Positions 26,735-36,787 of a stretch of 64,000 nucleotides of DNA are shown piece by piece. Position 1 is the stretch's first letter; the number at the start of each line of letters is the position of its first letter. The notes under the pieces were generated by a model. It worked only from the letters and a program-made list of their open reading frames with translations, had not been told where the DNA came from and did not search any database. Source of the stretch: CAWEQW01 sp963811365. Its GTDB lineage: Bacteria; Actinomycetota; Actinomycetes; Propionibacteriales; Nocardioidaceae. The DNA is taken from the NCBI GenBank assembly GCA_963811365.1, contig CAWEQW010000009.1, positions 124,001 through 188,000 of the forward strand, written 5' to 3'. The position numbers and the translations under genes were made by a program.

Positions 26735-27526
26735 ATGAAGGTTCGGCCCCGGCCCCTTGTCGGCGTCCTGGTTCTTGTCGCCTACCTGGCCGTGTTCTAC
26801 GGGGTGTGGATCATCACCGGGATCGAGTACAAGAACATCGGTGACTCGGCCGACACCCTGCTCAAGTGGTACGTCGCCCCGCTCGCAGCAGGCGCAGTGG
26901 TCCTCGTCGTGGCCACCTCGATGCTCGGGTGGTGGCGCCCGGCGATGCTCGAGGTCCGGCGGGCACCGAGGTGGGTGCTGACCACCCCGGCCGTGATGTT
27001 CGCGATCGGGATCCTGGCGCTCGCCGGCAAGGACTACTCCGACACCACGAGCACGATGGTGCTCTACCTGGCGCTCGGGAGCATCGGCGTCGGCTTCTGC
27101 GAGGAGCTGGCAACGCGAGGCGTCCTGCTCGTCGGCCTGCGCGGCACCATGACCGAGCGCCGGGCCTGGGTCTGGTCGACGGTGCTCTTCGGCCTGCTCC
27201 ACCTGCCCAACATGGTCTTCGGGGCAGGCCCTGCCGCGGCCGCCCAGGTCGGCCTGGCCCTTCTGTCCGGAACGACGCTCTACCTGCTGCGCCGTGGGTC
27301 CGGCAGTCTGCTGCCGGCGATGCTGCTGCATGGCTTCTGGGACTTCTCGGCCTTCATCGGCGACGGTGGTCAGGTGGCGGTCTTCCTCAACCCCGTCGTG
27401 GGCCTCACGTCGGTGGTCCTCGCGTTCGTCCTGACCCGCAAGGACCGCGACGAGCCGTCTTTGGCGCAGTACGCCGTGGCGCAGCCGCACCGGCCTGACC
27501 ACAGCCCCGCATCTGCCGCTCCCTGA
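26735..27526 (+). CDS. CPBP family intramembrane glutamic endopeptidase
   Basis: 263 residues with about seven membrane helices. The Rce1-like CPBP motifs are present: motif 1 GFCEELATRGVLL with the EE-x3-R triplet (about residue 125), motif 2 FGLLHLPN, and motif 3 HGFWDFS. Such proteases cleave within membranes. In bacteria some act in bacteriocin self-immunity or signal processing, but the target here is unknown. The ATG has AGGAG five bases upstream. The C-terminal 30 residues are soluble and Pro-rich. It stands alone between the PTS cassette and the convergent nei gene. Confidence 0.88.
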   Translation: MKVRPRPLVGVLVLVAYLAVFYGVWIITGIEYKNIGDSADTLLKWYVAPLAAGAVVLVVATSMLGWWRPAMLEVRRAPRWVLTTPAVMFAIGILALAGKDYSDTTSTMVLYLALGSIGVGFCEELATRGVLLVGLRGTMTERRAWVWSTVLFGLLHLPNMVFGAGPAAAAQVGLALLSGTTLYLLRRGSGSLLPAMLLHGFWDFSAFIGDGGQVAVFLNPVVGLTSVVLAFVLTRKDRDEPSLAQYAVAQPHRPDHSPASAAP

Positions 27527-27625
27527 GGTCTCCAGGGCCCAGGCCCGTTGGGACAGGGGCTGCCGGGGTTCGCACGGTGCTGGTGATGGCACCGTGCCGC
27601 CCTGGGATCGGAGCCCACCGGGTCG

Positions 27626-28549
27626 TCAGGACCCCGTCGTGCGGCGGCTGGAACCGGGGGGCGCGCTCTGGCAGCGAGGGCACCAGTAGATGACCCGATC
27701 ATGGGGAGGCCTGCCCTGCATCGCTCGCTCGATGCGGCGCCCGCAGCGACGGCAGGGCCGACCCGTGCGGCCGTAGACCCAGTGCTCCTCGCCGCGCCGC
27801 GTGTTGCCCGTGGTGACCTGGCGCGCTCGCTCGCGGTTGGCCATGAGCAGTCGGCGCGCGAGCTCGACGACCCTGGACAGGTCGGACACCTCCCAGACCG
27901 CGAGGAAGGGGGACACGCCCGCGAGGAACAGGGTCTCGGATCGGTACACGGTGCCGATGCCTGCCAGGCACCGCTGATCCAGCAGGGCCTCTCCGATCTC
28001 ACGCTGCGACCCGTCCGACGGGGGCGCCGGCCTGCACCTGTGACCCGGACTCAGAGGCGGGTCAGTCCCGGCGAGGGTGCGCTCGTCGATGACCGTCCCG
28101 CCCACGGGTCGGGCGGGCACCGAGCGCAGCCGACGGAGCGCCTCGGCCTCGTCCCAGTCGGGGCCGAGCAGGTCGGGACCGAGATGCCCCACCACCGCGT
28201 CCTCCTGGTCGCGGGCGACGAGCTCGATGATGCCGAGCGCGAAGCCCACCGCCGTCCACCGGTCGGTGCGCAGCACCACGCGGGCCTCGTGGACCGGGCG
28301 TCGCCACGAGGTGCCCTGACGGTAGAGGTGCCACGCCCCTTCCATCTTCAGATGAGTGTGCAGGGTGTGCGTCTCGCCGATCCGGGTGAGGAGATGCTTC
28401 CCGCGGGCCAGTGTGGCGACGACGGGCTCGCCCGCCAGGTCCACCGTGGCCAGGGCCGGCACCCGAAAGTCGGTCTCCACCAGCCTCGACCCGGACAGGG
28501 CCTGGTCCAGATGCTTGGCGGTGCGCCAGACAGTGTCGCCCTCAGGCAC
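27626..28549 (-). CDS. nei: Fpg/Nei-family DNA glycosylase (endonuclease VIII type)
   Basis: 307 residues. It excises oxidised bases and nicks the abasic site. The mature N-terminus is Pro-Glu-Gly (MPEGDTVWRTAK), where Pro2 is the nucleophile and Glu3 the acid. The H2TH region contains GEALLDQRCLAGIGTVYRSE. The C-terminal zinc finger has CRRCGRRIERAM and later YWCPRCQ, the C-x2-C-x16-20-C-x2-C pattern. The start codon is GTG and overlaps the end of lhr by eight bases. Mycobacteria keep the same lhr-nei order, so a shared repair role is likely. A ten-residue stretch near residue 185 (PLSPGHRCRP) looks inserted or miscalled. Confidence 0.92.
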   Translation of the reverse strand: MPEGDTVWRTAKHLDQALSGSRLVETDFRVPALATVDLAGEPVVATLARGKHLLTRIGETHTLHTHLKMEGAWHLYRQGTSWRRPVHEARVVLRTDRWTAVGFALGIIELVARDQEDAVVGHLGPDLLGPDWDEAEALRRLRSVPARPVGGTVIDERTLAGTDPPLSPGHRCRPAPPSDGSQREIGEALLDQRCLAGIGTVYRSETLFLAGVSPFLAVWEVSDLSRVVELARRLLMANRERARQVTTGNTRRGEEHWVYGRTGRPCRRCGRRIERAMQGRPPHDRVIYWCPRCQSAPPGSSRRTTGS

Positions 28550-31500
28550 GGAGCCGCAGTCCCCGCGGCGTGGCCGACGAAGCCGGCGGCCTCCAGTGCG
28601 ACGCGCAGGGCGCCGGGCCGCTCGCCCGTGCCGAGGATCGAGCCCCGTCGGCCTTCTCGACCGTCATCCGGCCCAGGGCTCCCTGGCGTACGGCGGCCGC
28701 GAGCGCCTCGAACGCCGGCTCCAGGCTGTCGCTGTCAGGGCCGCCGGACGGCGACCGGAACGTCAGCAGCGTGCGCCCGCCCCGCTCGACATAGACCGCG
28801 AGCGCACCGTCGACGAGCACGACCAGGGCGCCGGCCTTGCGGCCGGGCCGGTGACCGCTCGGCCCGGCGCCCTCCTGCTCGGCCACCCGCTCCGGCCAGG
28901 GCAGCGCCGCGCCGTAGGGGTTGGCGGGGTCGGTGGCCGCCAGGGCCAGCGCACGCGGCTTCTCGCCGGGTGGAGACCGCCTCGGAGGAGAACGAACGCA
29001 GCCGGTCCACCGCACCGGGCACCCCGAACTGAGCGGCGCCCAGCGAGGCGACGAAGTAGCCCCGGCGGCACCGCCCGGAGTCCTCGAAGGCCGACAGCAC
29101 CTTGTAGACCCCGGCGAACCCGCCCGGCACCCGCTCACTCATCACCGCGCCACGGGTCACCACGCCGTGACGGTCGAGCAGGGCCTCGGCGCTGGCGTGC
29201 GCGCGCCGAGTCGCGTCCTGCTCGAGCTCGGGGAGGAGCGACCAGCGGCCGGCCACCGCCGGCGGCCCGGTCCGCGCGGGCAGGTCGGGGCGACGCCGCC
29301 GGGACGCGAGCCGGCCCGTGGCGGGGGCCTTCGGGAGCGGTGGGTGGTTCGCCGCCGGGAGGTCAGCGCGCGCAGCGGCGCCAGCGTGTCGTTGGTCAGC
29401 CGGCTCGCCCAGACCAGGTCCCACAGCGCAGCGGTCAGCGCCCTGTCGTCGGTCGCGCCGACCGCGTCCGACAGCTGGCGGAAGAAGTAGGCCCCGCCGC
29501 CGTGCCGAGCGCCGCGAGGATCGCGTCGTGCAGCGGTGTGGTGCCGGGCTCCTCGTGGTCGGGCAGCGTGAGGTGAGCGGAGTCCGCGAGGTGCAGCGAC
29601 ACCCAGCCGTCGTCTCCCGGAAGCGTGCCGTGGCCCGTCCACAGCACCTCGCCGGACGCGGTCAGCTCGTCGAGCATCGAGGGCGCGTAGTCGATGACGC
29701 GCGCGCCGAGCACGAGCGGCTCGAGAGCGCGACGCCGGGCACGCGCAGCCGGCGAGCTGCTCGACGACGGCCAGCACTCCGTCCACGCCCCGGAGCCCGC
29801 GGCCCCCGCCGGAGGAGACGTTCTGCCACGCCGGGAGGAACCGGCCCAGAGGCGGCCGGCTCGACGGGCTCCACCTCCTTGCGGAGGGCCGCGAGCGAGC
29901 GGCGTCGCAGCCGGCGCAGCACCTCGGCGTCGCACCACTCCGCTCCCGAGCCGGCGGGACGGAACTCGCCTTCGAGCACCCGGCCCTGGGCCGCGAGTCG
30001 GGCCAGGGTCTGCGAGGGCGACGGCGACGCCGAGCCCGAGCCGCTCGGCGACGTCGGCCGGCGGTGAAGGGGCCGTGGGTGCGGGCGTAGCGGGCGACGA
30101 GGTCCGCGAGCGGGTCGTCGACCGGCTCGGTGAACGCCTCCGGCGTGCCGATCGGGACCGGGACGCCGATCCCGTCGCGGAGCCGGGCCACGTCCTCCAC
30201 TGCTGCCCAGCGCTCGACTCCGGCCATCCGCACCTCCACGACTCGCCGCGCGTCGCGGAGCGTCGCCAGCCACGCCGGGACGTCCGCGCCGTCCACGCAG
30301 CGGGCCCGCACCTCGTCGGTGGTGAGCGGGCCGAGCAGCCGGAGCAGGTCGGCCAGGCCCTCGGGATCGCGGGCCTGCCGGTCGGAGGTGAGCCGCTGCA
30401 GCTCGATCTCCACCTCGCCCAGCACATCGGGGTCGAGCAGCTCCCGCAGCTCGACCCGGCCGAGGAGCTCGGCGAGCAGCCCCTGGTCGAGGGAGAGTGC
30501 GGCGGCGCGGCGCTCGGCGACCGGGGAGTCGCCTTCGTACATGAACGCGGCGACGTAGCCGAAGAGCAGGGAGCGCGCGAACGGCGACGGCTCGGTGGTC
30601 GACACCTCGGCAACCTTGATGCGCCGCGAGCCGAGCTCGCGCATCAGGCCGACCAGCGCGGGCACGTCGTAGACGTCCTGGAGGCACTCGCGCACCGCCT
30701 CCAGCACGATCGGGAACGACGGGTACTTCACCGCCACCTGGAGCAGCTGGGCGGAGCGCTGGCGCTGCTGCCACAACGGGGAGCGGCGGCCGGGGTCGCG
30801 TCGCGGCAGGAGCAGCGCGCGGGCGGCGCACTCCCGGAACCGGGAGGCGAACAGCGCCGAGCCGCCGACCTCGGTGGTGACGATGTCCTCGATCTCGTCG
30901 GGCTCGAACAGCACGACGTCGGCACCGGGCGGGTCCTGGTCGGTCTCCGGCACCCGCAGCACGATGCCGTCGTCGCTGGGAAGCGCCTGCGCGTCGATGC
31001 CGAAGCGCTCGCGCAGCCGCACGCCGATGGCCAGCGCCCACGGCGCGTGGACCTGCGCGCCGTAGGGGGAGTGCACCACGATCCGCCAGTCGCCGAGCTC
31101 GTCGCGGAACCGCTCGACCAGAACCGTCCGGTCGGTGGGCAGCGTCCCGGTCGCCTCCCGCTGCTCGGCCAGGAACGCGACCAGGTTGCCCGCGGCGAAC
31201 GCGTCCAGCCCCGCCGATCGGCAGCGCGCGGTCGCATCCTCCGCCGTGAGGGCCGACCAGCTCGCGCGTGAACGCGCCGATGGCGGCGCCGAGCTCCGCG
31301 GGACGACCGAGCTGGTCGCCCTTCCAGAAGGGCAGCCTGCCGGGCTGCCCGGGCGCCGGGGAGACCAGCACCCGGTCGTGGGTGATGTCCTCGATCCGCC
31401 AGCTCGTGGCGCCGAGCGCGAACACGTCACCGACCCGCGACTCGTAGACCATCTCCTCGTCGAGCTCGCCCACCCGCGAGGCCTTCTCGCCCGACGAGGA

Positions 31501-33242
31501 AGACGCCGAACAGACCGCGGTCGGGGATCGTGCCGCCGCTCGTCACGGCCAGCCGCTGCGCGCCGGGCGCGCGCGGTGAGCGTGCCGGTGACCCGGTCCC
31601 AGACGACGCGCGGCCGCAGCTCGGCGAACTCGTCGGACGGGTAGCGACCCGACAGCAGGTCCAGCGTCGCGTCGTACGCCGAGCGGGGGAGCGTCGTGAA
31701 CGGCGCCGCCCGACGGACGAGCGTCGAACAGCTCATCGACCTGCCAGGCGTCCACGGCGGTCGCGGCCACGACCTGCTGGGCGAGTACGTCGAGGGGGTT
31801 GGCGGGCACCCGCAGCGCCTCGATGGCGCCCTGGCGCATCCGCTCGACGGCCACCGCGGTGTGCACGAGATCCGCGCGGTGCTTGGGCAGCAGCACGCCC
31901 CGCGACACCTCGCCCACCTGGTGGCCCGCGCGACCGACGCGCTGCAGCGCGCTCGCCACCGAGGGGGGCGACTCGATCTGGACGACCAGGTCGACCGCGC
32001 CCATGTCGATGCCGAGCTCCAGGCTCGACGTCGCCACCACGCAGGGCAGCCTCCCGCGCTTGAGGTCGTCCTCGATGACCGCCCGCTGCTCCTTGGACAC
32101 CGAGCCGTGGTGGGCTCGCGCGATGACCGGCGCGGCGCCGGTGGACCGACCGCTCTGGGCCATCAGCTCCGCCGGGGGCCGGCCGTCGCGTCCTGCCCGA
32201 GGGCCGGCGCCCACCTCCGCCGGAGTGCCGGCGACGGTCTCGGCGCGCTCGGCCGCGATCTCGTTGAACCGGGCGGTGAGCCGCTCGGCGAGGCGCCGGG
32301 AGTTGGCGAACACGATCGTCGAGCGGTGCTGCTCGATGAGGTCGACGACGCGTTCCTCGACGTGCGGCCAGATCGAGCCCCGCCGGTCGTCGCCGGCCGC
32401 GGAGCCCTCGGGCACCGTCCCCGCTCGGGATCGTCGAGCTGGGCCAGGGCCAGCTCGGTCATGTCCTCCACCGGCACGACGACCTGCAGGTCCCACTCCT
32501 TCGCGGAGCCGGGCGCGACGACCTCGACCGGACGGGTCCCGCCGAGGAACCGGGCCACCTCCTCCACCGGGCGGACGGTCGCCGACAGGCCGATGCGCTG
32601 GGCCGGCCGCTCGAGCAGCGCGTCGAGCCGTTCGAGCGAGAGCGCGAGGTGGGCGCCGCGCTTGGTCCCGGCGACCGCGTGCACCTCGTCGACGATGACC
32701 GTCTCGACGCCGCGCAGGGACTCGCGCGCCTGCGAGGTGAGCATCAGGAACAGCGACTCGGGCGTCGTGATCAGGATGTCGGGCGGGGTGGTGCCGAGCC
32801 GGCGGCGGTCCGCCGCGGGGGTGTCCCCGGAGCGCACCCCCACGGTGATGTCGGGGACGGCCTCGCCGAGCCGGGTCGCGGTGTGCCGGATGCCGGTCAG
32901 GGGAGCGCGCAGGTTGCGCTCCACGTCGACGGCGAGTGCCTTGAGCGGCGAGACATACAGCACCCGGCAGCGCTGCCGCTTGTCGGCCGGGCGCGGCGCA
33001 CTGGCCAGCGTGTCCAGGGACCAGAGGAACGCCGAGAGCGTCTTGCCGGAACCGGTCGGCGCGACGACGAGCGCGTTGCTGCCCGCGGCGACCGCGCGCC
33101 ACGCCCCGACCTGGGCCGCGGTCGGAGCGGCGAACGCGGCCGCGAACCACGTCCGCGTGGGGGCGCTGAACGAGGCCAGCACGGAGCCGTCCCCGGCCCG
33201 CAAGGCCCCGGGCCCGCTGCTCCTCGTCGCATCTGTCGCCAC
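28542..33242 (-). pseudogene. lhr: Lhr-type ATP-dependent DNA helicase, frame broken by many indels
   Basis: About 1560 residues, the size of a full Lhr helicase. Lhr is a superfamily 2 3'-5' helicase in DNA repair. The N-terminal third is intact: Walker A APTGSGKTLSAF, DEVH box TVIVDEVHAVAG, motif III LSATVRP. Motif V/VI (ATSSLELGIDMG, LQRVGRAGH) follows after a shift near 32405. The Lhr core and winged-helix/C-terminal domains are readable to 28542 in alternating frames, with shifts near 31715, 31570, 31495, 31255, 30045, 29990, 29870, 29750, 29500, 29350, 28980, 28640 and 28565. The start is a GTG. The conserved reading suggests a functional gene with sequence errors. Confidence 0.88.
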
Positions 33243-33349
33243 CTCGTCATCCTTGCACCGGGCTCCGACAGGATCGCCGGCGTCCCGAGCCGTTCCTGTG
33301 GACGGTGGACCAGCGGGTTATGGAGGTGAATCGTGTCGGTGCTGCCGCA

Positions 33350-33355
33350 TAAGGT
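33350..33355 (+). promoter_or_regulatory. -10 element (TAAGGT) of the ABC exporter operon, leaderless layout
   Basis: TAAGGT lies seven bases before the GTG at 33363, the leaderless spacing seen elsewhere in the window. It argues against the longer in-frame GTG at 33333. Confidence 0.5.
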
Positions 33356-33362
33356 CGGACGC

Positions 33363-34343
33363 GTGGCTTCGACGACTCCTGGACCCAGCACGCGCCCGGC
33401 CGCCGACCAGCGGCCAGGCGAGGGCGAGATGGTCCACGCCGCCGGGCTGCGCAAGTCCTACGGCGCGTTCGAGGCCGTCCGTGGCGTCGACCTCGACGTG
33501 CACCGCGGCGAGGCCTTCGGCTTCCTCGGCCCGAACGGTGCCGGCAAGTCCTCGACGATGCGGATGATCGCGGCGGTCTCCCCACCGAGCGGCGGTGAGC
33601 TGAGCATCCTGGGGATGGACCCGGTCACGCACGGCCCCGCGATCCGCGCACGGCTCGGGGTGTGCCCGCAGGAGGACACCCTCGACCTCGAGCTCAACGT
33701 CCGCGACAACCTCGTGGTCTACGGCCGCTACTTCGGGATCTCGCGCAGCGAGGTCGCCGGGCGTGCGGACGAGCTGCTCGACTTCGTGTCGCTGCGCGAC
33801 AAGGCGGCGGCGAAGGTGGAGGACCTCTCCGGGGGGATGAAGCGGCGGCTGACGATCGCCCGGTCGCTGGTCAACCGCCCGGACCTGCTCCTCCTCGACG
33901 AGCCGACCACCGGTCTCGACCCCCAGGCGCGTCACCTGGTCTGGGACCGGCTCTTCCGGCTCAAGACGCAGGGCGTCACGCTGCTGCTCACGACCCACTA
34001 CATGGATGAGGCCGAGCAGCTGTGCGACCGGCTCGTGGTGATGGACGGCGGCCTGATCGTCGCGGAGGGCTCGCCGTCCGATCTGATCCGGGAGCACTCC
34101 ACCCGTGAGGTGGCCGAGCTCCGCTTCGGCGTGGGCCGGCACCACGACGTGGCCGGTCAGGTCGAGGACCTCGCCGAACGCGTCGAGGTGCTGCCGGACC
34201 GGCTGCTCCTCTACACCCCCAACGGCGAGGAGACCCTGGCGCGGGTCCACGAGCGGGGCCTGGAGCCGGCGGCGGTCCTGGTCCGGCGCTCGACCCTGGA
34301 GGACGTCTTCCTGCGGCTGACCGGCCGGACGCTGGTGGACTGA
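33363..34343 (+). CDS. ABC-2 type exporter, ATP-binding protein (DrrA-like)
   Basis: 326 residues. Walker A is LGPNGAGKSSTMRMI (about residue 60), the signature is DLSGGMKRRLTIARSL, Walker B is LLLLDEPTTGLDPQAR, and the H-loop is TTHYMDEAEQ. The C-terminal 80 residues are the DrrA-type regulatory tail. Such ATPases drive export of drugs, lipids or polysaccharides with ABC-2 permeases, two of which follow directly. The stop overlaps the first permease ATG. The start is chosen at the GTG seven bases after the -10. The substrate is unknown. Confidence 0.9.
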   Translation: MASTTPGPSTRPAADQRPGEGEMVHAAGLRKSYGAFEAVRGVDLDVHRGEAFGFLGPNGAGKSSTMRMIAAVSPPSGGELSILGMDPVTHGPAIRARLGVCPQEDTLDLELNVRDNLVVYGRYFGISRSEVAGRADELLDFVSLRDKAAAKVEDLSGGMKRRLTIARSLVNRPDLLLLDEPTTGLDPQARHLVWDRLFRLKTQGVTLLLTTHYMDEAEQLCDRLVVMDGGLIVAEGSPSDLIREHSTREVAELRFGVGRHHDVAGQVEDLAERVEVLPDRLLLYTPNGEETLARVHERGLEPAAVLVRRSTLEDVFLRLTGRTLVD

Positions 34344-35172
34344 TGGCCGCCTTCGCGCAGCTGCGCGCCGGGCGGGGCGACCGCCCGTCGCCCGGCCGGG
34401 TGGCCATGGTGGGACGTCAGGTGGACTACTGGCTCACGGTCTACCGTCGGACCTGGAAGGGCACCGTCGTCACCTCGTTCGTGATGCCGCTGCTCTACGT
34501 CCTGGCGATGGGCGTGCTGCTGGGCGGGTTCATCGACCGCGGCAGCGCCTCGCTCGACGGGGCGCCCAGCTACCTGTCCTTCGTCGCGCCGGGGCTGGTG
34601 GCCACCCAGGCGATGCTGACCGCGGTCGGCGAGACCACCTACCCCGTCATGGGCATGGTCAAGTGGCACCGCACCTACTTCGGGATGATGGCCACGCCCC
34701 TGTCGGTGGCCGACATCGTCAACGCCCATCTGTTGTTCGTCGCGGCGCGGATCGCCATCACCTGCGGTGTCTTCCTGCTCGTGATGTGGCCGTTCGGGGT
34801 GTTCACCTCCGCGATCGGGACGGTGCTGGCGTTCTTCGCCTCCGTGCTGGTCGGGATGGCGTTCGCGACGGTGGTGTTCGCCTACAGCGCCCGGCTGAAG
34901 AACGAGGCCGGCTTCGCGCTGATCTTCCGCGTGATGGTGATCCCGCTGTCGCTGTTCTCCGGCGCGTTCTTCCCGATCACGAAGCTGCCCCCGGTGCTGG
35001 AGCTGGCTGCCCTGGTCACCCCGCTGTGGCAGGGCGTCGACCTGACCCGGATGCTCGTGCTCGGCACGTCGAGGCGGGGCTCGCGCTCGTGCACGTCTGC
35101 TACCTGCTGGCGATGACGGTGCTCGGCTGGTGGTGGGCGATCGCCTCGCTGACGAAGCGGCTGGAGGTCTGA
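34343..35172 (+). pseudogene. ABC-2 type permease, first subunit, one frameshift
   Basis: About 276 residues after correction, with six membrane helices and the ABC-2 core: PSYLSFVAPGLVATQAM, then GAFFPITKLPPVLELAALVT. The frame changes near 35068, where a G seems missing in ACGGTCGAG. The last helix and end (WWWAIASLTKRLEV) then read on to the TGA at 35170-35172. The GTG of the next permease follows with no gap. The gene is probably intact in the organism. Confidence 0.82.
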
Positions 35173-35971
35173 GTGGCGATCCTCACGCTGCCGCTGATGA
35201 GGGCCCGGTCCTCCGAACGGTCCTCGGGTTGGCACCTCGTCCACCGCAACTTCCTCACCTACCGGGCGTCCTGGGCGGTGTTCCTCACCGGGTTCCTGGA
35301 GCCGGTCTTCTACCTGTTCTCCATCGGCATCGGCGTGGGGGCGATGATCGACGGCTTCGAGCTCAACGGCCGCACCGTCGGCTACGCCGCGTTCGTGGCT
35401 CCCGGGATGCTGGCGGCGTCGGCGATGAACGGTGCCGTGCTGGACAGCACCTACAACCTGTTCTTCAAGCTCAAGTACACAAGCTCTACGACTCGCTTCT
35501 GGCGACGCCGATGCGCACCCGCGACGTCGCCTTCGGTGACATCACCTGGCCCTTCTGCGCGCGGGCGTGTACGCCCCGGCTTCCTGGTGCTGATGGCGGC
35601 CATGGGGTTGACCGCTCCTGGTCGGCGGTGCTGGCGCTGCCGGCCTCGCTGCTGACCGGGTTCGCCTTCGCGGGCGCGGGCATGGCGCTGACGACGTACA
35701 TGAGGTCCTGGCAGGACTTCGAGTTCATCCAGCTCGCGATCTGCCGATGTTCCTGTTCTCGGCGACGTTCTTCCCGATCACCACGTTCCCGGCGCCGCTG
35801 CAGTGGGTCGTCGAGCTGACGCCGCTGTACCGCGGCGTGGTGCTGTGCCGCGAGCTGACCACGGGCGCGGTGTCGATGGCGTCCCTGTGGTCGGTCCTCT
35901 ACCTCGTGGCCATGGGCCTCGTCGGCCTGTCGGTCGTCGACCGCAGGCTCGGCACGTTGCTGCTCAAATGA
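35173..35971 (+). pseudogene. ABC-2 type permease, second subunit, three frameshifts
   Basis: About 265 residues after correction, homologous in layout to the preceding permease. Family segments are GYAAFVAPGMLAASAMNGAV, SAVLALPASLLTGFAFAGAG and MFLFSATFFPITTFPAPLQW. Frame changes are needed near 35480, 35565-35620 and 35745. The GTG start follows the previous stop directly, so the three genes form one exporter operon with a heterodimeric membrane part. The stop at 35969-35971 is 10 bases from the convergent acetyltransferase gene. Confidence 0.8.
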
Positions 35972-35981
35972 CGGACGTTGC

Positions 35982-36500
35982 TCAAGGCGGGTTGAGGATC
36001 TTCTGGTACCACTCGACGTCGATCCACTGGTCGAACTTGTAGCCGACCTCCCGCATGGCCCCGACGCGCGCGAAGCCGCACGCGAGGTGCAGCCGGATGC
36101 TGCCGGGGTTGGGAAGGGCGACCAGTGCCACGGCCGTGTGGACGCCCGCGCCGGCCATCGCGTCCAGCAGGGCCGGGTACAGCCGCCTGCCCACGCCCTG
36201 GCCGCGCACGGACGGGTCGAGGTAGATCGAGGTCTCCCGGGTGGTCTGGTACGCCGGACGGGGCCGGTAGGACCACGAGTAGGCGTACCCCACCACGTCC
36301 TGGTCGGTGTCGACCGCGACGAGCAGGTGGTCGCCGTCGTGGTTGCCGGTAAGCCGCTGCTGCCAGTACCCGATGCCGGGTGGCTCGAGGTCGAAGGTGG
36401 CGATGCTGTTCGCCACCTCATGGCTGTAGATCGCCGCGATGTCGTGCAGGTCATCCTCCACCGCAGCCCGGATCGTGATGTCGGGGGACATGACCGGCAT
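35982..36500 (-). CDS. GNAT N-acetyltransferase (phosphinothricin acetyltransferase-like)
   Basis: 172 residues. The sequence follows the Pat/Bar/MnaT family: AAIYSHEVANSIATFDLEPP, GYAYSWSYRPRPAYQTTRE, and the acetyl-CoA loop RGQGVGRRLYPALL (about residue 105). It ends in GFARVGAMREVGYKFDQW, which is typical of the group. Relatives acetylate phosphinothricin, methionine sulfoximine or other amino-acid analogues. The start at 36500 has a GGAGGGAGG purine run eight bases upstream, which favours it over the ATG at 36491. Confidence 0.88.
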   Translation of the reverse strand: MPVMSPDITIRAAVEDDLHDIAAIYSHEVANSIATFDLEPPGIGYWQQRLTGNHDGDHLLVAVDTDQDVVGYAYSWSYRPRPAYQTTRETSIYLDPSVRGQGVGRRLYPALLDAMAGAGVHTAVALVALPNPGSIRLHLACGFARVGAMREVGYKFDQWIDVEWYQKILNPP

Positions 36501-36592
36501 TCTCGCAGCCTCCCTCCGGCGCTTCTGGTGCGGTGCCGCACAGGCTCGCACCGAGGTCGTAGGCTCGGCTGCACCGCAGGAGGGACGGCCGG

Positions 36593-36787
36593 ATGAGACA
36601 CACCGAGTTCTGGGCGCGCATGGAGCACGTCCTGGGTGCCGCCTATGCCCGGACGTGGGCACGTCAACAGGTGATGCCGGCCCTCGGCGGCCGGACCGTG
36701 GCCGAGGCGCTCGAGGGCGGCGAGCCTCCCAAGCGGGTCTGGCGAGCGGTGTGGGAGACCCTCGAGCTCCCGGCGTCGGAGAAGTGA
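36593..36787 (+). CDS. DUF3046 family protein
   Basis: 64 residues, full length for this small actinobacterial family, which is normally found close to recA. The signature is RHTEFWARMEHVLGAAYART, followed by GGRTVAEALEGG and a C-terminal VWRAVWETLELP. The function is not known. It has an AGGAGGGA ribosome binding site. Its stop overlaps the GTG of the MFS gene, so the two are coupled. Here two genes separate it from recA. Confidence 0.9.
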   Translation: MRHTEFWARMEHVLGAAYARTWARQQVMPALGGRTVAEALEGGEPPKRVWRAVWETLELPASEK

